Shown: positions 51,214-59,976, counted from the first letter of the stretch. The stretch is DNA of 64,000 nt from Hydrocarboniphaga sp965279055 (GCF_965279055.1 NZ_OZ257125.1:4526001-4590000), one strand, 5' to 3'. Translations and numbers: made by a program. The notes: generated from the letters alone by a model not told the origin.

Positions 51214-52095
51214 TCAGCGCTTGAGGCGGGCGTAGGGGTTCAGCGAGCCGGCCGGCTGGCGGCGGTAGCGCTTGTAGCTCCACCAGTACTGCTCGGGCAG
51301 ATGCGTCAGCACCGCCTCGATGCCCTGGTTGAGCATCGCCGCGCCGAGCGCCGGGTTGTCGACCTGCTGCGGCGCCGGCGTGATGTGGAAGCGAAAGCCG
51401 CGGCCGCGGCCGAGCCGCTCGGCATAGCAGAACCACACCGGCGCGCCGGTGCGCGCGGCCAGCCGCGTGACCAGTTCGGAGGTGTGCGCCGGCAGACCGA
51501 ACAGCGGCGCGAACACGCCGGCACCCCAGGGCGGATCCTGGTCAGGCAGGATGCCGACCATCTCGCCGTTGCGCAGCGCATGCAGCAGGGCCTTGACGCC
51601 GCCGCCGGTGGTCGGCACCAGATTGGCGCCGAGCCGAGAGCGGCCCTCGAGCATGACCTTGTCGATCGCCTCGCCCTGCGGCTTGTACAGCGAGGTGATG
51701 CGGCCGACCGTGGAGCAGAACAGCCCCGCCAGTTCCCAGGAGCCGATATGAGGGCACAGGATGATGGCGCCCCGGCCTTCGCCGACCAGCGCGCGAAGGC
51801 GGTTGCGCGCCTCGTCGTCGTTCAGCCAGTTCTGCAGCCGTGCCTGCGGGCCGAACCAGATCGCCGGCGCCTCGCACACGGCCTTGGCCATGTGCACCAG
51901 GCTGAGCTTGGCAATTTGCTCGCGATCCGTCGTCGGCAGCTCTTCCAGACACAGGTCCAGATGCAGCTGGGTAACGCGCTTGAGATTGTTCGGGAAGTAC
52001 CAGACCAGGCGGCCGACGATCGTCGCGATGCCATGCAGCAGCGGCAGCGGCAGATGGCCCAGCAGGACGAAAAGGCCGCGCAAAAGGGTCGACAT
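51214..52095 (-). CDS. lpxL: Lipid A biosynthesis acyltransferase (LpxL/HtrB family)
   Basis: 293 residues. N-terminal membrane anchor LLRGLFVLLGHLPLPLLHGI, then the catalytic motif ILCPHIGSWELAG (HxxxxE), and GILPDQDPPWGAGVFAPLFG, the conserved PDQ segment of lauroyl/myristoyl transferases. Adds secondary acyl chains to Kdo2-lipid IVA at the inner membrane. Divergent from dtd. LpxL against LpxM cannot be separated with certainty by eye. Confidence 0.9.
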   Translation of the reverse strand: MSTLLRGLFVLLGHLPLPLLHGIATIVGRLVWYFPNNLKRVTQLHLDLCLEELPTTDREQIAKLSLVHMAKAVCEAPAIWFGPQARLQNWLNDDEARNRLRALVGEGRGAIILCPHIGSWELAGLFCSTVGRITSLYKPQGEAIDKVMLEGRSRLGANLVPTTGGGVKALLHALRNGEMVGILPDQDPPWGAGVFAPLFGLPAHTSELVTRLAARTGAPVWFCYAERLGRGRGFRFHITPAPQQVDNPALGAAMLNQGIEAVLTHLPEQYWWSYKRYRRQPAGSLNPYARLKR

Positions 52096-52179
52096 GCTTG
52101 CATTCTAGGCGGCGCCGGCCAAGTCACAAGTAGCCACCCGAAAATACGCAATGAGAATCACCGTACAAAGGAATCGCTG

Positions 52180-52617
52180 ATGATCGGCCTGCTGCAAAGG
52201 GTGACCCGGGCGCGGGTCGAAGTCGGTGGCGAAACCGTCGCCGCGATCGGCGCCGGCCTGCTGGTGCTGGTCGGCATAGAAAAGGCCGACGACGAGGGCG
52301 CGGCGGCGCGGTTGCTGGCCAGGCTGCTCGGCTACCGCGTGTTCGCCGATGCGGCCGGGCGCATGAACCGCTCGCTGGCCGACACCGGCGGCGGCCTGCT
52401 GCTGGTGTCGCAATTCACCTTGGCGGCGGACACGCGCAGCGGCGCAAGGCCGAGCTTCTCGGCCGCCGCGCCGCCGCAGCAGGCGCGCACGCTCTATGCG
52501 CATCTCGTGCGCCTCGCCGGCGAGCGCCATCCGCAGGTCGCCAGCGGCGTGTTCGGTGCCGACATGCAGGTGAGCCTGACCAACGACGGCCCGGTGACGT
52601 TCTGGCTCACCAGCTGA
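52180..52617 (+). CDS. dtd: D-aminoacyl-tRNA deacylase
   Basis: 145 residues from the ATG at 52180 with AAAGGA upstream; the much longer open frame before it is antisense to lpxL. Removes D-amino acids (and glycine from tRNA-Ala) from mischarged tRNAs. SQFTLAADTRSGARPSF and NDGPVTFWLTS are the two Dtd motifs, the latter with the cross-subunit Gly-Pro. Full length. Confidence 0.96.
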   Translation: MIGLLQRVTRARVEVGGETVAAIGAGLLVLVGIEKADDEGAAARLLARLLGYRVFADAAGRMNRSLADTGGGLLLVSQFTLAADTRSGARPSFSAAAPPQQARTLYAHLVRLAGERHPQVASGVFGADMQVSLTNDGPVTFWLTS

Positions 52618-52714
52618 TCGCCGTCCGCTAAGGAACCTTAAGACACAATTTGCTACACGGCCGCCGCGGAGTATCCTTGGCGCCCTTTTTTTGTTCGACG
52701 GCCACGAGCCGATC

Positions 52715-53308
52715 ATGCCAGCACGTACCGCCAGCATCGCCCGCGATACCCGCGAGACGCAGATACAGGTCCAGATCAATCTGGACGGCCAGGGCGCGTC
52801 GGATTTCGCCACCGGCGTTCCGTTTCTCGACCACATGCTCGACCAGGTGGCGCGCCACGGCCTGATCGACCTGACGGTCAAGGCCAGCGGTGATCTGCAT
52901 ATCGACGCGCACCACACCGTCGAGGATGTCGGCATCACCCTCGGCCAGGCGCTGGACAAGGCGCTGGGCAACAAGCTCGGCGTGCGCCGCTACGGCCATT
53001 CCTATGTGCCGCTGGACGAGGCGCTATCGCGCGTCGTCGTCGACCTGTCCGGCCGCCCGGGCCTGGAATACAACGTCGAATATCCGCGCGCGATGATCGG
53101 CGATTTCGACGTCGACCTGCTGCGCGAGTTCTTCCAGGGCCTGGTCAACCACGCCAAGATCAGCGTGCATATCGACAACCTGCGCGGCCGCAACGCCCAC
53201 CACATCGCCGAGACCGTGTTCAAGGCGTTTGGCCGCGCGCTCCGGATGGCGGTGGAACCCGATCCACGCGCCGAAGGCACGATGCCTTCGACCAAGGGCA
53301 GTCTCTAG
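52715..53308 (+). CDS. hisB: Imidazoleglycerol-phosphate dehydratase
   Basis: 197 residues from the ATG at 52715; a TTG at 52691 would add eight residues. Stand-alone dehydratase, without the N-terminal histidinol-phosphatase that E. coli and Xanthomonas HisB carry. Manganese-binding segments FLDHMLDQVARHGLID, DAHHTVEDVGITLGQA, YVPLDEALSR and GRNAHHIAETVFKAFGRAL are all intact. Step six of histidine synthesis. First gene of the his-tat group. Confidence 0.97.
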   Translation: MPARTASIARDTRETQIQVQINLDGQGASDFATGVPFLDHMLDQVARHGLIDLTVKASGDLHIDAHHTVEDVGITLGQALDKALGNKLGVRRYGHSYVPLDEALSRVVVDLSGRPGLEYNVEYPRAMIGDFDVDLLREFFQGLVNHAKISVHIDNLRGRNAHHIAETVFKAFGRALRMAVEPDPRAEGTMPSTKGSL

Positions 53309-53449
53309 GAAACTCCGATTAATCTACTGCGCTCGACATCTCGAATGAGGGCGGTGCTCGCGATCCTCACGTGCTATCCGCACGCTCCGGTCGCTGCGCT
53401 CCGTCCTCGTCCGACCTGCCTTCGCTCGCTACGATTACTCGAAGTTTCC
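53308..53449. repeat. Small inverted-repeat-bounded element between hisB and hisH
   Basis: The left end GGAAACTCCGATTAATCT starts on the last base of the hisB stop and is imperfectly complementary to the right end GATTACTCGAAGTTTCC (reverse complement GGAAACTTCGAGTAATC; about 14 of 17). The 142 bases code for nothing convincing and are less constrained than the flanks. It looks like a decayed miniature element; target duplication is not evident. Confidence 0.5.
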
Positions 53450-53474
53450 CCCACCTTTTCCTGAGCAGCGCACC

Positions 53475-54116
53475 TTGGCCAGCATCGGCGTCATCGATTA
53501 CGGAATGGGCAATCTGCACTCGCTCGGCAAGTCGCTGGAGCGCGTCGCCGGTTCGCAGCGCATCGAGATCTCCTACGACCCGGAGAAGCTGCTCAAGTGC
53601 GAGCGGCTGGTGCTGCCCGGTGTCGGCGGCGTGCTCGCCTGCATGAACGAGTTGCGCCGGCTCGAGCTGAACGATCTGGTGATCGAGGCCGCCAAGAAAG
53701 TCCCGATGCTGGGCGTCTGCCTGGGCATGCAGGTGATGCTCGACCACTCCAACGAAAACGGCGGCGTCGCCGCGCTGGGCCTGTTTCCGGGCAAGGTCGT
53801 GCGCTTTCCCGATCCGCCGGCGGATGCGGTCGAGCGCTTGAAAGTGCCGCACATGGGCTGGAACCGGGTCAGGCAGCGCAAGGCCCATCCGCTGTGGCGC
53901 CAGGTGCCGGACGACAGCTGGTTCTATTTCGTGCACAGCTATCACGCGGAGCCGGAGAATCCGGCGCACGTGCTCGGCAGCACCGATTACGTGAAGACGT
54001 TTGCTTCCGCCGTGGCGCGCGACAACATCGCCGCCTTCCAATTCCACCCGGAAAAAAGCCAGGCAGCGGGTCTGCAGCTGCTGGCGAATTTTGCCGAGTG
54101 GAACGGCGAGATCTGA
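53475..54116 (+). CDS. hisH: Imidazole glycerol phosphate synthase, glutamine amidotransferase subunit
   Basis: 213 residues from a TTG at 53475; this start gives ASIGVIDYGMGNLHSLGKSL, the expected N-terminus. Nucleophile cysteine in MLGVCLGMQVML, and the His/Glu pair in AFQFHPEKSQAAGL. Supplies ammonia from glutamine to HisF. Separated from hisB by a 166-base gap that holds the inverted-repeat element. Confidence 0.96.
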   Translation: MASIGVIDYGMGNLHSLGKSLERVAGSQRIEISYDPEKLLKCERLVLPGVGGVLACMNELRRLELNDLVIEAAKKVPMLGVCLGMQVMLDHSNENGGVAALGLFPGKVVRFPDPPADAVERLKVPHMGWNRVRQRKAHPLWRQVPDDSWFYFVHSYHAEPENPAHVLGSTDYVKTFASAVARDNIAAFQFHPEKSQAAGLQLLANFAEWNGEI

Positions 54117-54279
54117 GCGGCGATCTGCACCGGGCTGCGACGTGATCCAAACTCAACTTGCCAAGGCGTCGCGGGATCGGGCAGAGTCAGGCTTCTCGGG
54201 AACTCTCTTCTTACGCCATTGTCTCGCGGCGCTCGCGCCGTCTACGTCTGTCTGAATCGGCCGCGCGCTCAAAGCTCCC

Positions 54280-55005
54280 ATGTTGTTGATCCCTGCTATC
54301 GATCTTAAAAACGGCCATTGCGTGCGCCTGCGTCAGGGCAACATGGACGACGTCACCGTGTTCTCCGAAGACCCGGTGGAAATGGCCAGGCAATGGGCCG
54401 ACCAGGGCGCCGAGCGCATCCACGTCGTCGATCTCGACGGCGCGCTCAAGGGCCTGCCGGTGAACCTGAAAGTGGTCGAGGCGATCGCCTCGGCGGTCGA
54501 CGTGCCGGTGCAGATCGGCGGCGGCATCCGCGACGAGGAGACCGTGCAGCGTTATCTCAACGCCGGCGTCGCCTACGTGATCATCGGCACCAAGGCAGTC
54601 AACACGCCGCACTTTTTGCGCGACCTGTGCCTGGAATACCCGCGCCACATCATCGTCAGCCTCGACGCCAAGGACGGCCGCCTGGCGCTGAACGGCTGGG
54701 CCAAGCTGACCCATTTCGACGCGATCGAAGCCGCGGTGCACTGCGAGCGCGACGGCGTCGAAGCGCTGATCTACACCGACATCGGCCGCGACGGCATGAT
54801 GGCCGGCTTCAATGTCGAATCCACTCGCGCGCTGGCCCAGGCGGTGAACACGCCGGTGTTCGCCAGCGGCGGCGTCTCCACGCTGGACGATATCCGCAGG
54901 CTCAAGGATCTCGAAGGCGAAGGTGTCGCCGGCGCGGTCATTGGCCGCGCTCTTTACGAAGGCGGCTTCTCGCTCGCGGACGCCGTGAAGATCGCGACCG
55001 CCTAA
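54280..55005 (+). CDS. hisA: ProFAR isomerase
   Basis: 241 residues. TIM barrel; isomerises ProFAR to PRFAR. MLLIPAIDLKNGHCVRLRQG carries the first catalytic Asp, and the second is in YTDIGRDGMMAG; phosphate is held by GGGIRDEET and ASGGVSTLDDI. Follows hisH after 163 bases in which no gene is seen, only a short GC hairpin (CGGCGCTCGCGCCG). Confidence 0.97.
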   Translation: MLLIPAIDLKNGHCVRLRQGNMDDVTVFSEDPVEMARQWADQGAERIHVVDLDGALKGLPVNLKVVEAIASAVDVPVQIGGGIRDEETVQRYLNAGVAYVIIGTKAVNTPHFLRDLCLEYPRHIIVSLDAKDGRLALNGWAKLTHFDAIEAAVHCERDGVEALIYTDIGRDGMMAGFNVESTRALAQAVNTPVFASGGVSTLDDIRRLKDLEGEGVAGAVIGRALYEGGFSLADAVKIATA

Positions 55006-55021
55006 AACCGAGCTGCTCCCC

Positions 55022-55816
55022 ATGCTGGCCAAACGCATCATCCCCTGCCTGGATATCGACCGCGGCCGCGTGGTCAAGGGCGTCAAGTTCGCCGAGATCC
55101 GCGACGCCGGCGACCCGGTCGAAGTGGCGCGCCGCTACGACCTGCAGGGCGCCGACGAGCTGGTGTTCCTCGACATCACCGCCAGCTCCGAAGAGCGCCC
55201 GACGCTGTTCGCGACGGTCGAGGCGGTGGCCCGCGAAATCTATATCCCGCTGACCGTCGGCGGCGGCGTGCGCACCAGCGCCGACGTGCGCGCGCTGCTG
55301 AAGGCCGGCGCCGACAAGGTGTCGATCAACACCGCCGCGGTGCACAAGCCGGACTTCGTCACCGAGGCCGCGGAGCGCTACGGCGTGCAGTGCATCGTCG
55401 TCGCGATCGACTGCAAGCGCGTCAGCAAAAAGAAGGAAGCGCCGCGCTGGGAAGTGTTCACCCACGGCGGCCGCAAGGCCACCGGCCTGGACGCCGTCGA
55501 ATGGGCGTCGAAGATGGTCGACAAGGGCGCCGGCGAGATCCTGCTGACCAGCATGGACCGCGACGGCACCAAGGAAGGCTACGACCTCGACGTGCTCAAG
55601 GCGATCAGTTCGGTGGTGACGGTGCCGGTGATTGCCTCGGGCGGCGTCGGCAACCTTGAACATCTGTTCGAGGGCTTCGACCGCGGCGGCGCCGACGCGG
55701 TGCTGGCGGCGAGCATCTTCCACTCGGGCACCTACAGCGTGCAGGACGCCAAGACCTATCTGGCGAGCCGCGGCGTGCGCGTGCGCCAGAGCGAGATCCG
55801 CAGCGCCGTCATTTAG
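55022..55816 (+). CDS. hisF: Imidazole glycerol phosphate synthase, cyclase subunit
   Basis: 264 residues, a few longer than usual because of a Lys-rich loop (CKRVSKKKEAPRWEVF). AKRIIPCLDIDRGRVVKGVK has the first catalytic Asp, LLTSMDRDGTKEGYD the second, and ASGGVGNLEHL the phosphate loop. Closes the imidazole ring using ammonia from HisH. 16 bases after hisA. Confidence 0.97.
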   Translation: MLAKRIIPCLDIDRGRVVKGVKFAEIRDAGDPVEVARRYDLQGADELVFLDITASSEERPTLFATVEAVAREIYIPLTVGGGVRTSADVRALLKAGADKVSINTAAVHKPDFVTEAAERYGVQCIVVAIDCKRVSKKKEAPRWEVFTHGGRKATGLDAVEWASKMVDKGAGEILLTSMDRDGTKEGYDLDVLKAISSVVTVPVIASGGVGNLEHLFEGFDRGGADAVLAASIFHSGTYSVQDAKTYLASRGVRVRQSEIRSAVI

Positions 55817-55833
55817 GCGTGGCATCATCGGCC

Positions 55834-56172
55834 ATGGCTACGACTCCCGACCTGTCCGCGGTGCTCGACGATCTCTACGCGCTGCTGCAGCAGCGCAAGG
55901 GCGCCGATCCGTCCACGTCCTACGCGGCCTCGCTGTACGCCAAGGGCACCGACACGATCCTGAAGAAGCTCGGCGAAGAAGCCGTGGAAACCGTGATCGC
56001 GGCCAAGAACGAAGACCCCAAGGCGCTGGTCTATGAACTGGCGGATCTCTGGTATCACACGCTGGTGCTGATGGCGCAGCGCAACATCGCGCCGCAGCAG
56101 ATCGCGGCCGAGCTGGCGCGGCGCAGCGCCCAGTCCGGCCTCGCCGAAAAAGCTTCACGCGGCGGGCATTGA
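55834..56172 (+). CDS. hisE: Phosphoribosyl-ATP pyrophosphatase
   Basis: 112 residues from the ATG at 55834; a GTG at 55819 would add five residues. Helical MazG-like fold: SYAASLYAKGTDTILKKLGE, then EEAVETVIAAKNED and YELADLWYHTLVLMA hold the metal-binding acidic residues. Second step of histidine synthesis. The cyclohydrolase hisI, which often sits before or is fused to hisE, is absent here. Confidence 0.96.
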   Translation: MATTPDLSAVLDDLYALLQQRKGADPSTSYAASLYAKGTDTILKKLGEEAVETVIAAKNEDPKALVYELADLWYHTLVLMAQRNIAPQQIAAELARRSAQSGLAEKASRGGH

Positions 56173-56251
56173 CGAGTAACTTCGGCGCCCGCGTCCGTGC
56201 AATAGACTGTCCCACTCGACCGGCTCAGGGTCGACCACAGGAGTAAGCATC

Positions 56252-56482
56252 ATGGGTTCATTCAGTATCTGGCACTGGCTGATCGTGCTGGCCATCGTCG
56301 TGCTGGTGTTCGGCACCAAGAAACTGCGCAACGTCGGCGGCGACCTCGGCGGCGCGATCAAGAACTTCAAGTCCTCGATGAAGGAAGGCGAGGCCGAGGG
56401 CGAGCGCCACAGCGCCGAGCTGATCGAGCAGCGCAACGCGCAGCGCGCGACCAGCGAACAGCAGGAAAAGGACAAGGTCTGA
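56252..56482 (+). CDS. tatA: Sec-independent translocase subunit TatA
   Basis: 76 residues. One membrane helix (WHWLIVLAIVVLVFG) followed by the amphipathic helix TKKLRNVGGDLGGAIKNFKS and a charged tail. Forms the size-adaptable pore part of the Tat system for folded proteins. Starts 79 bases after hisE, with AGGAG upstream. Confidence 0.96.
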   Translation: MGSFSIWHWLIVLAIVVLVFGTKKLRNVGGDLGGAIKNFKSSMKEGEAEGERHSAELIEQRNAQRATSEQQEKDKV

Positions 56483-56511
56483 TTCCGGCCTGAGCCTTTC
56501 GGACTCGCCCC

Positions 56512-57000
56512 ATGTTCGACATCAGCTTTTCCGAACTCGCGCTGTGCTTCGTCGTCGCGCTGGTGGTGCTCGGCCCCGAGCGCCTGCCCAAGCTGGCGCG
56601 CACGCTGGGCCTGTGGAGTGGCAAGGCGCGCGCCTACATGCGCAACCTGACCACCGAGCTCGAGCGCGAAACGCAGATGGCCGACATCAAGAAGCAGTTC
56701 CAGGAAGCGCAGCAGGCGCTGCTGGAATCCAAGGCCGAGCTGGAAAAGTCCACGCGCGCGCTGCACGACGACGTCAAAGAGCGGCTGGCGCCGCCGGGCG
56801 AAGCCATGGCCGCCGCAGCGGCCACCGCGGTGGAAGCGCCGGCTTCGGCCGCGGCCGGGTCACTCGCCGATCAGCATCATATCGAGCCCGATATGCAGCC
56901 CTCCGCGAAGCCCGATGCCGCACCCGAACCGCCGGCGGTGACCGTCGCGACGCCGGCGACACGCGCGCCGCTGCCGCCTTCCGAACAGCAGTATCCGTAG
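56512..57000 (+). CDS. tatB: Sec-independent translocase subunit TatB
   Basis: 162 residues. MFDISFSELALCFVVALVVL then GPERLPKLARTLG, the TatB hallmark with Glu in the membrane helix, then a long helical stretch (ERETQMADIKKQFQEAQQAL) and an Ala/Pro-rich tail. Binds the twin-arginine signal with TatC. Confidence 0.95.
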   Translation: MFDISFSELALCFVVALVVLGPERLPKLARTLGLWSGKARAYMRNLTTELERETQMADIKKQFQEAQQALLESKAELEKSTRALHDDVKERLAPPGEAMAAAAATAVEAPASAAAGSLADQHHIEPDMQPSAKPDAAPEPPAVTVATPATRAPLPPSEQQYP

Positions 57001-57007
57001 AGCCGAC

Positions 57008-57787
57008 TTGAGCACCACACCCGACGCCTCCAGCGAAGGCGAACTGCCGCTGATCGCCCATTTGCTGGAGCTGCGCTCGCGGCTGATGCGCATCCTCGCC
57101 GGCATCGCCGTGGTGTTCGCACCGCTGGCCTATTACGGCAAGGAGATCTACGCCTTCGTCGCCCAACCCTTGTTGGCGCTGCTGCCGGCCGGCGCGACGA
57201 TGATCGCCACCGAGGTCGCCTCGCCGTTCTTCGCGCCGCTGAAGCTCGCCGGCATCCTCGCCGCGGCGCTATCGATGCCGTGGACGCTGTACCAGGTCTG
57301 GGCTTTCGTCGCGCCCGGCCTGTACAAGAACGAGCAGAAGTTCGTGATGCCGCTGCTGGTGTCGAGCACGCTGCTGTTCTACGCCGGCATCGCCTTCGCG
57401 TATTTCCTGGTACTGCCGACGGTGTTCCACTTCATGGTCGGCATCGCGCCGGTCGGCGTGTCGGTGATGACCGACATCAACAAGTACCTGGACTTCGTGC
57501 TCGCGATCTTCCTCGCGTTCGGCATTACCTTCGAAACACCGGTGGCGATCGTGCTGCTGGTGCGCACCGGCTTCGTCACGCCGGCGCAGCTGCGCCAGCA
57601 TCGCCAGTACGTGCTGGTCGGCTGCTTCGTCGTCGCCGCGGTGCTGACGCCGCCGGACGTGCTGTCGCAGCTGCTGCTGGCGGTGCCGAGCTACCTGCTC
57701 TACGAAGTCGGCATCATCGCCGCGTCCTGGGCCTCGCCGAAGAAATCAGACGACGAAGAAACCGCGAATCTGCCGGCCGAGAAGTAG
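57008..57787 (+). CDS. tatC: Sec-independent translocase subunit TatC
   Basis: 259 residues from a TTG at 57008, seven bases after tatB. PLIAHLLELRSRLMRILAGI is the N-terminal TatC signature; six membrane helices follow, with the conserved YQVWAFVAPGLYKNEQKF segment and FGITFETPVAIVLL before helix 5. Recognises the twin-arginine signal peptide. Confidence 0.97.
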   Translation: MSTTPDASSEGELPLIAHLLELRSRLMRILAGIAVVFAPLAYYGKEIYAFVAQPLLALLPAGATMIATEVASPFFAPLKLAGILAAALSMPWTLYQVWAFVAPGLYKNEQKFVMPLLVSSTLLFYAGIAFAYFLVLPTVFHFMVGIAPVGVSVMTDINKYLDFVLAIFLAFGITFETPVAIVLLVRTGFVTPAQLRQHRQYVLVGCFVVAAVLTPPDVLSQLLLAVPSYLLYEVGIIAASWASPKKSDDEETANLPAEK

Positions 57788-57794
57788 CGGGCGG

Positions 57795-57916
57795 CGATGC
57801 GTCCCTCGATACGCCCACGATGTGGGCTACTCGGGAGGAACGGAGTTTCCTTGAGTTTCTAAGCTATCCCCCGCTCCTCCCGAGTAGCGGGCTTGCCCGC
57901 GTATCGAGGGACGCAA
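57795..57916. repeat. GTAG-type REP pair, family A, outward arrangement
   Basis: GCGATGCGTCCCTCGATACG starts and CGTATCGAGGGACGCA ends the unit, as at 7801-7926. Apical stems are CCCAC/GTGGG and CGGGC/GCCCG. The GGAC in the arms is GGAG here, as in the tandem array copies. Between tatC and the TraB/GumN gene. Confidence 0.85.
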
Positions 57917-57923
57917 CAGCAAG

Positions 57924-59045
57924 CTAAGACGCAGCCACCGGTTTGGCGGCAACGCCGGGCTTGTTCGGCCCTGCACCCACCGGCACCAACAGCGGCGCCG
58001 GCTGATCCGCCGGCGGCTTGGCGGGAGCCGGAACCGGCGCAGCTTCGGTGCCGGTCACAGGCTCGACCGTCCAGCCCCGCGCCGCCAGCTGCACCGGCAG
58101 GCCATCCGGGCCGAGCAGGTGCGCCGCGCCGACCACGACCATCAGCGGACGCGATTCGCCGAACAGCGCTTCCAGCCGCGGGATCCAGGCGCGGTTACGC
58201 GCGCCGAGTATCCGCTCGTAAGGGTCGGGATAGACGCGCTTCATGTCGGCGACGGTGCGCTCCATCGTGCTCTGGTCGTTGCTGCGCCATTGCCGGACCA
58301 GATCGGCCGGATCGCTGCCGGACTCGCCCATGCCCTGCAGCGTCGCTTCCAGGAACTGCGCCGACTGCGCGTCGTTCATCGTCGAGAAGATCGCCAGCTG
58401 CGCGCCGGGCTCCTCGAGCCAGCGCACGCTGCGTCCGTCGCGCAGCGCACGCGTGTAGAAGTGCCGGTCCAGGCCGAGTTCGCCGCTGACACCCTGGCTC
58501 TGCAAACGGAACAGCTCCAGCGACAGCGCGCAGAACCAGGCGCGGAACGGCTCGCAGGCGGCGCTCGCGGCCGGTACCTGCATCTTGGCGCTGCGCTGCT
58601 GGAGTAGCTCGTACAGCGCCGGCTCGACGCTGGCCTTGAGTCCGTTGGGCGCGCGCGCGGCATCCAGGAAATTTTTCTGGAATTCCGGCTCTTCCAGCGC
58701 CGAGGGATCGGTTTCCAGCACCAGGCCGCTGGTTTCGGCGTAGGCCGCCTGCAGGCCCGACGGCAGCGGGTAGGCCGACTCCGGCAGCAGATGCACCGAG
58801 CCGACCAGCCGATGCACCACCGGCGCGCGATCCGGGAAATCCGCGCTCGTGCGGTAGACCTTCCAGCTGAAAGGCGCCGACGGCACCATCGCCGGAGCGG
58901 CGACGATCGTCGGCGGTGCGGTCGGCGATGGTGCGGGCGCCGCGTCCTCGGCGAACGCCGGCAGCGCCAGCAGCCCGCTCAGCAGCAGCGCGAGTGCGCC
59001 ACCGAAAATCCGCGGCTTAGCGATGAGCGTCTTCCGGCTCGGCAT
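57924..59045 (-). CDS. TraB/GumN family protein
   Basis: 373 residues. Signal peptide IFGGALALLLSGLLALPAFA, an Ala/Pro linker, then the TraB/GumN fold: HRLVGSVHLLPES with the first GxxH motif, a central helical region with ACEPFRAWFCAL, and PLMVVVGAAHLLGPDGL with the second GxxH. A C-terminal Pro/Ala-rich tail follows. Related proteins (Tiki) are metal-dependent proteases, but bacterial function is unproven; the two histidines and glutamates are kept. The 5' end overlaps ttcA by 29 bases. Confidence 0.9.
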   Translation of the reverse strand: MPSRKTLIAKPRIFGGALALLLSGLLALPAFAEDAAPAPSPTAPPTIVAAPAMVPSAPFSWKVYRTSADFPDRAPVVHRLVGSVHLLPESAYPLPSGLQAAYAETSGLVLETDPSALEEPEFQKNFLDAARAPNGLKASVEPALYELLQQRSAKMQVPAASAACEPFRAWFCALSLELFRLQSQGVSGELGLDRHFYTRALRDGRSVRWLEEPGAQLAIFSTMNDAQSAQFLEATLQGMGESGSDPADLVRQWRSNDQSTMERTVADMKRVYPDPYERILGARNRAWIPRLEALFGESRPLMVVVGAAHLLGPDGLPVQLAARGWTVEPVTGTEAAPVPAPAKPPADQPAPLLVPVGAGPNKPGVAAKPVAAS

Positions 59046-59934
59046 CCGGCATCAGCCAGTTGCCCGGCGCGCTGCCGGCGTCACGGCCGAGGCTGGCGAA
59101 ATCGAACAGCTCGCGATCGGCCAGCTGCGACGGCGCGACATTGCTCAGCGCCTTGAAGATGATCTCGCTGCGGCCCGGGTGCTCGGCCTCCCAGCTCTCC
59201 ATCATGCGCCGCACCTGCTTGCGCTGCAGATGCTCCTGCGAGCCGCACAGATTGCAGGGAATGATCGGGAATTCCCGCTGCCTGGCGTATTCGGCGATGT
59301 CGGTTTCACGGCAATAGGACAGCGGCCGGATGACGATGTTGCGGCCGTCGTCGGACAGCAGCTTCGGCGGCATTGCCTTGAGGCTGCCGCCGAAGAACAG
59401 ATTCAGGAAAAACGTCGCCAGGATGTCGTCGCGGTGGTGGCCGAGCGCGATCTTGGTGAAACCCTGCTCCTGCGCGTAGGTGTACAGCGCGCCGCGACGC
59501 ATCCGTGAACACAGCGAGCACAGGGTCTTGCCTTCCGGCACGACGCGCTTGACCACCGAATAGGTGTCCTGCTCGATGATGTGAAAATCGACGCCGCGCG
59601 AGCGCAGGTAGTCCGGCAGCACGTGCTCGGGAAAATCCGGCTGCTTCTGGTCGAGATTGACCGCGGTGATCGAGAACTTGACCGGCGCCTTGGCCTGCAG
59701 CTGCAGCAGCATTTCCAGCATCGTGTAGCTGTCCTTGCCGCCGGACAGGCAGACCATCACGCGATCGCCTTCGACGATCATGCGGTAGTCCTGTATCGCC
59801 TGGCCGACGTTGCGGCGCAGCCGTTTCGCGAGCTTGTTGGACTCGTGCGACAGGCGCGACGCGCGCGCGACGCCGGCAGGCGCGAAACGGACGGGGACTT
59901 CGACAGCGGATTCGATCACGACGGGCAACACCAC
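59017..59934 (-). CDS. ttcA: tRNA 2-thiocytidine(32) synthetase TtcA
   Basis: 305 residues. Puts sulfur on cytidine 32 of some tRNAs using ATP and an iron-sulfur cluster. PP-loop VMVCLSGGKDSYTMLEMLL near residue 60; paired cysteines in TLCSLCSRMRRG and IPCNLCGSQEHL bind the cluster. The N-terminal 35 residues are longer than in E. coli, so a later start is possible. Confidence 0.95.
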   Translation of the reverse strand: MVLPVVIESAVEVPVRFAPAGVARASRLSHESNKLAKRLRRNVGQAIQDYRMIVEGDRVMVCLSGGKDSYTMLEMLLQLQAKAPVKFSITAVNLDQKQPDFPEHVLPDYLRSRGVDFHIIEQDTYSVVKRVVPEGKTLCSLCSRMRRGALYTYAQEQGFTKIALGHHRDDILATFFLNLFFGGSLKAMPPKLLSDDGRNIVIRPLSYCRETDIAEYARQREFPIIPCNLCGSQEHLQRKQVRRMMESWEAEHPGRSEIIFKALSNVAPSQLADRELFDFASLGRDAGSAPGNWLMPDAEPEDAHR

Positions 59935-59976
59935 GGCAGGGACGCCAGTTTAGCCTTTTGCACCCTCTATCCGAAG

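Noticed and set aside
54117..54279. Possible small gene or element between hisH and hisA
   Set aside because: No open frame with coding character and no terminal inverted repeats; only a short GC hairpin is visible.
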